From assembly GCA_033763635.1 (NCBI GenBank), contig JANRKG010000329.1, forward strand, positions 1 to 27,044: 27,044 nt of DNA. Direction: 5' to 3'. A program made the translations under genes and the position numbers. Under the pieces are notes generated by a model that was not told the DNA's origin, did no database searches, and saw only the letters and a program-made list of their open reading frames with translations. Source of the stretch: JANRKG01 sp033763635 (lineage in GTDB: Bacteria; Cyanobacteriota; Cyanobacteriia; GCF-001939115). Shown one piece after another: positions 22,444-27,044 of the stretch (positions are counted from its first letter, which is position 1; the number at the start of each line of letters is the position of its first letter).

Positions 22444-22866
22444 ATGGTTTTTGATTCTGACGGTACCAATTTTTTGGGTTCTGATGCGGCGGATGCTCAG
22501 GCAAATGCGTTGTTGAAGTACCTTCAGCACCAGTCTCCTGAGGTTTTGTCCCGAATCGCCCGCTCTGTCACCTCAGAAGCAAAGCAGATTATTTCCCACA
22601 ATGTTCAGGGGTTGGTCGGCATGCTTCCGTCAGAAAATTTCAGTGTGCAAATTACCACCGATCGCGAAAACCTGGCAAGTTTATTGGCTTCTGCCATGAT
22701 GACTGGGTACTTCTTGCGCCAGATGGAACAACGAATGGAACTGGAAGGCACCCTGGCGGGTTCCCTCTCTCTGCGTCGGGAACACTCCAACGGAGAGTCC
22801 ACTGAAATTCCCCAATGGGCCGATCGCGACAGTGATAGTTCTTCAGTCAATCCTTTTGACTTTTAG
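22444..22866 (+). CDS. DUF760 family protein, function unknown
   Basis: A 140-aa soluble protein of the DUF760 family, known from cyanobacteria and plant plastids. The family region is ALLKYLQHQSPEVLSRIARS, then SEAKQIISHNVQGLVGMLPS, then NFSVQITTDRENLASLLASA and MMTGYFLRQMEQRMELE. A Ser/Asp-rich tail ends NPFDF. No signal peptide or membrane segment is seen. ATG 22444 is chosen; TTG 22435 is the alternative, and an AGGA lies just before it. It is preceded by 246 bp with no gene I can support. The gene converges on the HtrA gene with only 19 bp between the stops and no clear terminator. Confidence 0.85.
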   Translation: MVFDSDGTNFLGSDAADAQANALLKYLQHQSPEVLSRIARSVTSEAKQIISHNVQGLVGMLPSENFSVQITTDRENLASLLASAMMTGYFLRQMEQRMELEGTLAGSLSLRREHSNGESTEIPQWADRDSDSSSVNPFDF

Positions 22867-22885
22867 AGATTGATTTACCAGTTCC

Positions 22886-24109
22886 TTACCCATTTTCAGA
22901 GTTAGAAAGTTTTCCTAATCGAACTTTCACAGTCTGCGGCTTGCCCTTACGGTTAATTTCTAGTTCTAGAATATTGCCAATCTCGCTGGCTTCCACTTTG
23001 CCCTGAACATCAGCAGAGGTTGCGATCGAGGTTCCGTCAATTTTTACGACAATATCTCCCTGCTGAAGCCCTGCCTGTTTTGCCGGGGAACTGCCCATCA
23101 CCCGCACAATCAACACCCCCTGATCCTGGGTAATTTGCAGGTTAGTGTTGCTACGCTCATTGATTTCCTGGCGAATGGTCGGTGTGAGATCGACCATTTG
23201 AATCCCTAGATAAGGGTGATCTGCTCGCCCTTTATTAAAGAGTTGATCCGAAATTCGACGGGCCGTTTCAATGGGAATCGCAAAGCTGAGACCCTGAGCA
23301 TCGACGCGAATCGCCGTGTTAATCCCAATCACCTCTCCTCGATCGTTCAGCAATGGCCCCCCAGAATTGCCAGGATTAATTGCTGCATCCGTTTGAATAA
23401 ATTGCACCCGCTTATCGGGTGCGCCAACCTGGGAACTGGATCGCCCAGTGGCACTGATGATCCCAGCCGTCACGGTATTGTCTAAGCCCAGGGGATTGCC
23501 GATGGCGATCGCCCATTGCCCCGGCACTAATTCTTTGGAGTTCCCCATCGGAACAATCGGTAAACCGAAAGCCCGAATTTTAATGGCTGCCACATCCGTA
23601 ACGGGATCAGCCCCGACGACTTGCCCCTGGAACGTTCGTCCATCCTTGAGCGTCACGGTAACTGTCTGAGCATCTGCAACCACATGGGCATTGGTAATCA
23701 AGCGCCCATCTTCACTCAAGATAAATCCCGACCCCGTTCCCCGTTCGGTTCGTTCCGTCGGTTCGGGTAGACCCTCCCCAAAGAAGCGCCGAAAGAGGGG
23801 ATTGCGGAATGCTTCAGGAACATCCGTCGCCACCTTACGCGCCGCATCAATGCGAACCACCGCTGGCCCCACCCGCTCTACGGCTTCCGCAATAAAATTG
23901 GAGTTAGGGTCTCGATTCGCAAGGTCAGGATTGCCCGTAGCAGGAGCCTGGGTGGGGTTGGCAACCTGGGAAGGGGTCTGGTTGAAGGGAGAGGCATTGA
24001 GGAAACTGCCCCGATCGCCTGTCAAGTATCGGCTACCCCAGAGGCCCGCGCCTCCGCCGATCGCAAACAGAGCGAGATACAGGGGTAATTGTTTGACGGT
24101 CACTCTCAT
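22886..24109 (-). CDS. HtrA/Deg family serine protease (Deg/HhoA-type) with PDZ domain
   Basis: A 407-aa envelope quality-control protease. The N-terminal hydrophobic stretch (LPLYLALFAIGGGAGLWG) is an export signal or anchor. After a low-complexity linker comes the trypsin-like domain (about 75-285) with the full triad: His142 (ITNAHVV), Asp172 (DPVTDVAAIKI) and Ser249 (NPGNSGGPL). A single PDZ domain follows (about 300-400: GVLIVRVMGSSPAKQAGLQQGDIVVKIDG). One PDZ and this linker match the cyanobacterial HhoA/HhoB/HtrA group; I cannot tell which of the three. It should degrade or refold damaged proteins in periplasm or lumen. The ATG 24107-24109 is divergent from the M23 gene with 61 bp between the starts, a shared promoter region. 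Confidence 0.95.
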   Translation of the reverse strand: MRVTVKQLPLYLALFAIGGGAGLWGSRYLTGDRGSFLNASPFNQTPSQVANPTQAPATGNPDLANRDPNSNFIAEAVERVGPAVVRIDAARKVATDVPEAFRNPLFRRFFGEGLPEPTERTERGTGSGFILSEDGRLITNAHVVADAQTVTVTLKDGRTFQGQVVGADPVTDVAAIKIRAFGLPIVPMGNSKELVPGQWAIAIGNPLGLDNTVTAGIISATGRSSSQVGAPDKRVQFIQTDAAINPGNSGGPLLNDRGEVIGINTAIRVDAQGLSFAIPIETARRISDQLFNKGRADHPYLGIQMVDLTPTIRQEINERSNTNLQITQDQGVLIVRVMGSSPAKQAGLQQGDIVVKIDGTSIATSADVQGKVEASEIGNILELEINRKGKPQTVKVRLGKLSNSENG

Positions 24110-24170
24110 GGATCGGAACCCTAAGCAAAAGTCTTTTAATCTACTCTAAACTGCTGAATCTAAACCGACC

Positions 24171-25037
24171 ATGTTGAAAGCTTTGAAACACGGACTATTA
24201 CCGGGACTGATCCTTTATGGAGGGCTGAGGTTCATGGGAATGCCGATCGCACACGCCCAGGTCACCGCATCCCCTTGCCCCCCGGTGCTGTCGCGCCTGA
24301 CCCGCTACACGGTGGCACCAGGGGACACCCTGGAAAGTATTGCCCGCCGTTACAATCTGATTCCGGCAACCTTGATGGGCTTCAATCCCAGTTTGCGATC
24401 GGGTCGGGCAGTCGTCGGTACAACGCTGGTGATTCCTCCCTACAACGGCATCCGAGTGGAGGTTGCCCCTGGCAAGACCTGGAAAGATCTAGCCCAAACC
24501 TATCAAGTGCGGGCGGATGTGCTGTTTGAGGCGAATGGATGCGCTTCTGTTCCCCAAACGGCCTTTATTCCGGGGGTGAACTGGTCGCCGATCGCCCCCA
24601 CAACTCCTTCTCTTGCTCCCGATCCCACTGGGCTGGCAGGCTATCCACTTCCGGCCCTCGCGACGATCGCCTTGGGGTACGGATGGCAACTCATCGCTGG
24701 CAGCGGGCAGGTCGCTTTTCATAGCGGACTTGATCTCATTGCGAAAGTTGGAACTCCAGTGCGATCGGTGGGCGATGGAGTCGTGGCCTTTGCCGGAGAA
24801 CAGGGAGCCTATGGGCGCATGGTGGTGATTAACCATCCACGGGGACGGCAAACCCGCTATGCCCAGTTGCAAAGTGTGCGAGTCCGAACGGGACAACCTA
24901 TCAAATCGGGCACTGTTTTAGGAACGGTTGGCACTTCTGGTCAACCCAGTTCAACTACCCCTCACCTGCACTTCGAGGTTCGCCTGAATTCTAAAGTGGG
25001 CTGGGTGGCGGAAGATCCAAATGGCTATTTGCGGTAG
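24171..25037 (+). CDS. Secreted LysM and M23 (LytM) peptidase-family protein
   Basis: A 288-aa exported cell-wall protein. The signal peptide ends AHA/Q near residue 30. LysM 1 is about 45-90 (TRYTVAPGDTLESIARRYN), a weaker LysM-like unit about 94-124 (VEVAPGKTWKDLAQTYQV), then a Pro/Thr linker, then the M23 domain from about 165. The zinc ligands are kept: His184 and Asp188 (FHSGLDLIA) and the HLH pair His265/His267 (PHLHFEVR). The usual catalytic His of the YAHL motif is replaced: the sequence reads RYAQLQS with Gln232. It may therefore be weak or inactive as an endopeptidase, as in LytM-type activators, or may use another residue. The stop codon lies inside the hairpin at 25033-25062. Divergent from the HtrA gene. 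Confidence 0.9.
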   Translation: MLKALKHGLLPGLILYGGLRFMGMPIAHAQVTASPCPPVLSRLTRYTVAPGDTLESIARRYNLIPATLMGFNPSLRSGRAVVGTTLVIPPYNGIRVEVAPGKTWKDLAQTYQVRADVLFEANGCASVPQTAFIPGVNWSPIAPTTPSLAPDPTGLAGYPLPALATIALGYGWQLIAGSGQVAFHSGLDLIAKVGTPVRSVGDGVVAFAGEQGAYGRMVVINHPRGRQTRYAQLQSVRVRTGQPIKSGTVLGTVGTSGQPSSTTPHLHFEVRLNSKVGWVAEDPNGYLR

Positions 25038-25062
25038 AGACGCGAAATTTCAAGTCTCTACC
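25033..25062 (+). repeat. GTAGAGACGCGAAA-type hairpin repeat containing the M23 stop codon
   Basis: GGTAGAGA (25033-25040) pairs with TCTCTACC (25055-25062), then C-G, two mismatches and GAAA/TTTC. The stem contains TAG 25035-25037, the stop of the peptidase. No T-tract follows. Near-perfect palindromes of this kind are dispersed in cyanobacterial genomes (from memory). It shares the AGACGCGAAA core with the hairpin after glgB. Confidence 0.75.
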
Positions 25063-25104
25063 CCCCACCTGGTATAGTATCTGTGACCTTCACGCCCATC
25101 TTCC

Positions 25105-25932
25105 ATGTCCCCTACGCCCGACCAACTTCAGATTTTTTTAGACATTGCGACGGAAGCAGCCCTGGCTGCCGGGGTTGTTTTGCAAGATTTCTGTGGCAAG
25201 TTAGAGGATATCCAGGAAAAGGGCCGCCCCGGAGATCTGGTCACGGAGGCAGACAAGGCATCCGAAGCGATCGTCCTGGATGTGTTAAAGCGCCATGTTC
25301 CCCACCATCCCATCCTGACGGAAGAATCGGGGTATTTGAACCTGTCGGAAAGTGAATATCTGTGGGCGATCGACCCTCTGGACGGCACCACCAACTACGC
25401 CCATCAATACCCAGTCGCTTCTGTATCGATCGGACTTTTAATTAATGGAGTCCCCCACGTCGGGGCAATTTTCGATCCCTTTCGCAATGAGTTGTTTCGA
25501 GCCGCAAAAGGACTGGGAGCAACGCGCAATCGTCGCCCCATCCAGGTCTCTAAAACCCAATCTCTGAGCAATAGCCTCCTGGTGACGGGATTTGCCTACG
25601 ATCGCCGGGAAACAGACGACAATAACTATGCAGAATTCTGCCATCTTACCCACTTGACCCAGGGGGTCCGCAGGGGTGGTTCCGCCTCGATCGATCTGGC
25701 TTACATTGCCTGTGGTCGGTTAGATGGCTACTGGGAACGGGGCCTCTCTCCCTGGGATATCAGTGCCGGAATTATTCTGGTGGAGGAGGCCGGGGGAAAA
25801 GTCACGGCCTACGATGAAGGCCCGCTGGAAATTCAGTCGGGTCGTCTGCTGGCAACAAACAGCTACATTCATACCAGTGTCAGTACGGAATTAATCCGGG
25901 TACGAAATCAGATCAGTGAAAAGCGATCATAG
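25105..25932 (+). CDS. Inositol monophosphatase family phosphatase (possibly histidinol-phosphatase HisN)
   Basis: A Mg-dependent sugar/cyclitol-phosphate phosphatase of 275 aa, cytoplasmic. Metal-binding motifs are complete: DLVTEADKASE (about 44-54), ILTEES (Glu73/Glu74), WAIDPLDGTTNYAH with Asp90 and Asp93, and the late WDISAG with Asp218 (SPWDISAGIILVEEAGG). Family members dephosphorylate inositol phosphate, fructose-1,6-bisphosphate or histidinol phosphate. The substrate cannot be told from these motifs. The window ends in what may be hisZ two genes downstream, which makes a HisN role worth testing, but this is inference. The start ATG 25105 has no strong ribosome-binding site; a TATAGT hexamer lies at 25073-25078. 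The J-domain gene follows after 133 bp. Confidence 0.93.
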   Translation: MSPTPDQLQIFLDIATEAALAAGVVLQDFCGKLEDIQEKGRPGDLVTEADKASEAIVLDVLKRHVPHHPILTEESGYLNLSESEYLWAIDPLDGTTNYAHQYPVASVSIGLLINGVPHVGAIFDPFRNELFRAAKGLGATRNRRPIQVSKTQSLSNSLLVTGFAYDRRETDDNNYAEFCHLTHLTQGVRRGGSASIDLAYIACGRLDGYWERGLSPWDISAGIILVEEAGGKVTAYDEGPLEIQSGRLLATNSYIHTSVSTELIRVRNQISEKRS

Positions 25933-26065
25933 CTCTTGATGTGGATTCAGTGAAGAAACCAATGCTGACCCGTGCAGACGGCTAGCGTGGCTCGATGCAC
26001 TGAGGCATAATTTAGGAAGCAGAGTAGACTAGAAGGAATCAGTACGGGGTAGGTCAGGCGCTCAC

Positions 26066-27025
26066 ATGGCTTTTCAGATTCAGCGCGGGTTATTTAGTTT
26101 AGATTTCGTTGATCATCATGCAATTTTAGGGGTTGCAATGGATGCGGATGCGAAGGAAGTGCGGAAGCGTTATTTGAAAGTCGCCCGTAACCTCCACCCG
26201 GATAGCATTACGACCACCGATCCTGAAGAACGCCAACTAGCAAACGATTTTCTCTCTAAAATGGTCAATCCAGCTTACGAAAAGCTGTCCCAGGAAAAGG
26301 AACGGGCTGAGTACAATGTACTGATCAAGCTGAAAGGCCAGCAAGCGGTTCGACAGCAAAGCTCTTTCGAGATCACAGGGGAACTTGCGAAACAGTTGTC
26401 TACGGCTACCGATGTAGATCAGGGATACAAAGAAGCACTGAAACAACTGGCTGAGAAGCAATATCAGCAGTTAGCACAGATGACGGAGATCACGGGGGAA
26501 ATTAGTGAACTGAATCTGGTTTACTTGATGAGAAAAACCACCAAGGGAGAACCCCTCAAACCTGCAACTCCCAAACCCGCAACCCCTGCCCCCGCATCCT
26601 CAAAAAGTCCCCAGGCGGCTCCGCCTCCCCCCCCTGCGGTCAACCCGAAAGAGGCTTTGACAGAACAGTACTACCGTCGGGCGAACGATCACTTCAACAA
26701 TGGCAATCTAGCGCAGGCTACTCTGGAATTGCGAGAAGCGCTGCAAATTTCTCCCAACAGTGCAAAGTGCCACAGTCTGTTAGGGGCTGTTTACCTGAAG
26801 CAAAAGCAGGGCACGATGGCGAAAATTCACTTTAACAAGGCGTTGGGTCTGAATCCCCATGATGAAATTGCCAAGAAAGGACTCCAACAGGTAGAAAAAC
26901 TGGCAGGAGGAGCAACCAAGCCTACTCCCTCTTCGGGTCAGCCAAAAGCCTCGAATCAAAAGTCTGATAAGCCGAACCAATCGGGGGGCGGTTTTTTTGG
27001 TTTGTTTGGTGGTAAGAAGAAATAA
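26066..27025 (+). CDS. J-domain and TPR co-chaperone-like protein
   Basis: A 319-aa protein. Residues 17-84 form a J domain (HAILGVAMDADAKEVRKRYL, then His44-Pro45-Asp46 in ARNLHPDS, then a helix ending EYNVLIKLK), so it should stimulate an Hsp70 (DnaK). A linker follows, with a Pro/Ala-rich stretch (about 169-200: repeated KPATPKPATPAPA-like). TPR units lie at about 205-275 (YYRRANDHFNNGNLAQATLE, then HSLLGAVYLKQKQGTMAKIHFNKALGLNP), for protein binding. The tail is Gly/Phe-rich ending GGKKK. There is no Zn-finger or C-terminal DnaJ domain, so it is a class III J protein, not DnaJ itself. ATG 26066 is the start. The next gene starts at the last base of its stop (TAATG), suggesting translational coupling. 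The client is unknown. Confidence 0.88.
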   Translation: MAFQIQRGLFSLDFVDHHAILGVAMDADAKEVRKRYLKVARNLHPDSITTTDPEERQLANDFLSKMVNPAYEKLSQEKERAEYNVLIKLKGQQAVRQQSSFEITGELAKQLSTATDVDQGYKEALKQLAEKQYQQLAQMTEITGEISELNLVYLMRKTTKGEPLKPATPKPATPAPASSKSPQAAPPPPPAVNPKEALTEQYYRRANDHFNNGNLAQATLELREALQISPNSAKCHSLLGAVYLKQKQGTMAKIHFNKALGLNPHDEIAKKGLQQVEKLAGGATKPTPSSGQPKASNQKSDKPNQSGGGFFGLFGGKKK

Positions 27026-27044
27026 TGGCCTACCAACCTCCTAC
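27025..27044 (+). CDS. Start of a downstream gene (possibly hisZ)
   Basis: TAATG: the ATG overlaps the last base of the J-domain gene stop, and six codons (MAYQPP) are visible before the window ends. Cyanobacterial HisZ, the regulatory subunit of ATP phosphoribosyltransferase, begins M[VA]YQPP in my recollection. Six residues cannot prove it; the overlap itself supports a real start. Confidence 0.35.

Overview
The window looks like chromosomal DNA of a cyanobacterium, probably a filamentous or Leptolyngbya-like lineage (inference). Reasons: GCGATCGC (HIP1) octamers are over-represented, with at least six perfect copies (3929, 7210, 8605, 15299, 19323, 23505) and very many GATCGCC/GCGATCG near-copies, where about 0.4 would be expected by chance in 27 kb. 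There are also heptanucleotide (TGCCYTC-type) repeats and families typical of cyanobacteria: DUF2808, DUF760, a GH133 debranching enzyme, an IMPase and paired M16 proteases. I see no rRNA, tRNA, CRISPR array, insertion sequence, integrase or phage gene. This reads as ordinary core chromosome, not an island.

Layout. 1-2.5 kb: the 3' end of a catechol/caffeoyl-CoA-type O-methyltransferase, convergent (stop codons overlapping) with a GAF-GAF histidine kinase. 2.5-4.3 kb: an AT-rich gap, a GST-family protein and a small secreted protein whose signal peptide is written in a heptanucleotide repeat. 4.3-6.6 kb: glgB (glycogen branching), followed by a long hairpin. 6.9-10.2 kb, all on the minus strand: a GDSL esterase with a PEP-CTERM-like tail, a histone-deacetylase/acetylpolyamine-amidohydrolase-fold enzyme, and lgt. 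10.25-11.6 kb: rlmN, divergent from lgt and overlapping convergently with a 74-aa zinc-ribbon protein. 11.57-12.52 kb: the longest gene-poor stretch, AT-rich. 12.5-13.8 kb: a small acidic Trp-rich two-repeat protein, then a DedA-family membrane protein (minus) with a good terminator. 13.8-17.1 kb: a same-strand run of two DUF2808 secreted paralogues, a short T2SS-F/PilC-like membrane protein and an SH3-DUF2927 anchored protein. 17.3-20 kb: two M16 peptidases, one with the zinc motif and one without, probably a heterodimer. 20.2-22.2 kb: a glycogen debranching enzyme. 22.4-24.1 kb: a DUF760 protein, convergent with an HtrA/Deg protease. 24.2-27 kb: a LysM-M23 peptidase, an inositol-monophosphatase-family enzyme, a J-domain/TPR protein and the first codons of another gene (possibly hisZ).

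How the genes relate. Two glycogen enzymes (branching and debranching) lie 14 kb apart and are not in one operon. A large share of the rest serves the cell envelope: Lgt, DedA, the DUF2808 pair, the T2SSF-like protein, the SH3-DUF2927 protein, M16, HtrA and M23. I found no clear defence or mobile system. The best candidates for something undescribed are the DUF2808/T2SSF/SH3-DUF2927 neighbourhood, the small WDDL-repeat protein behind a very long leader, and the repeat-derived signal peptide. All coordinates, starts and domain calls come from reading the sequence; no database search was possible.
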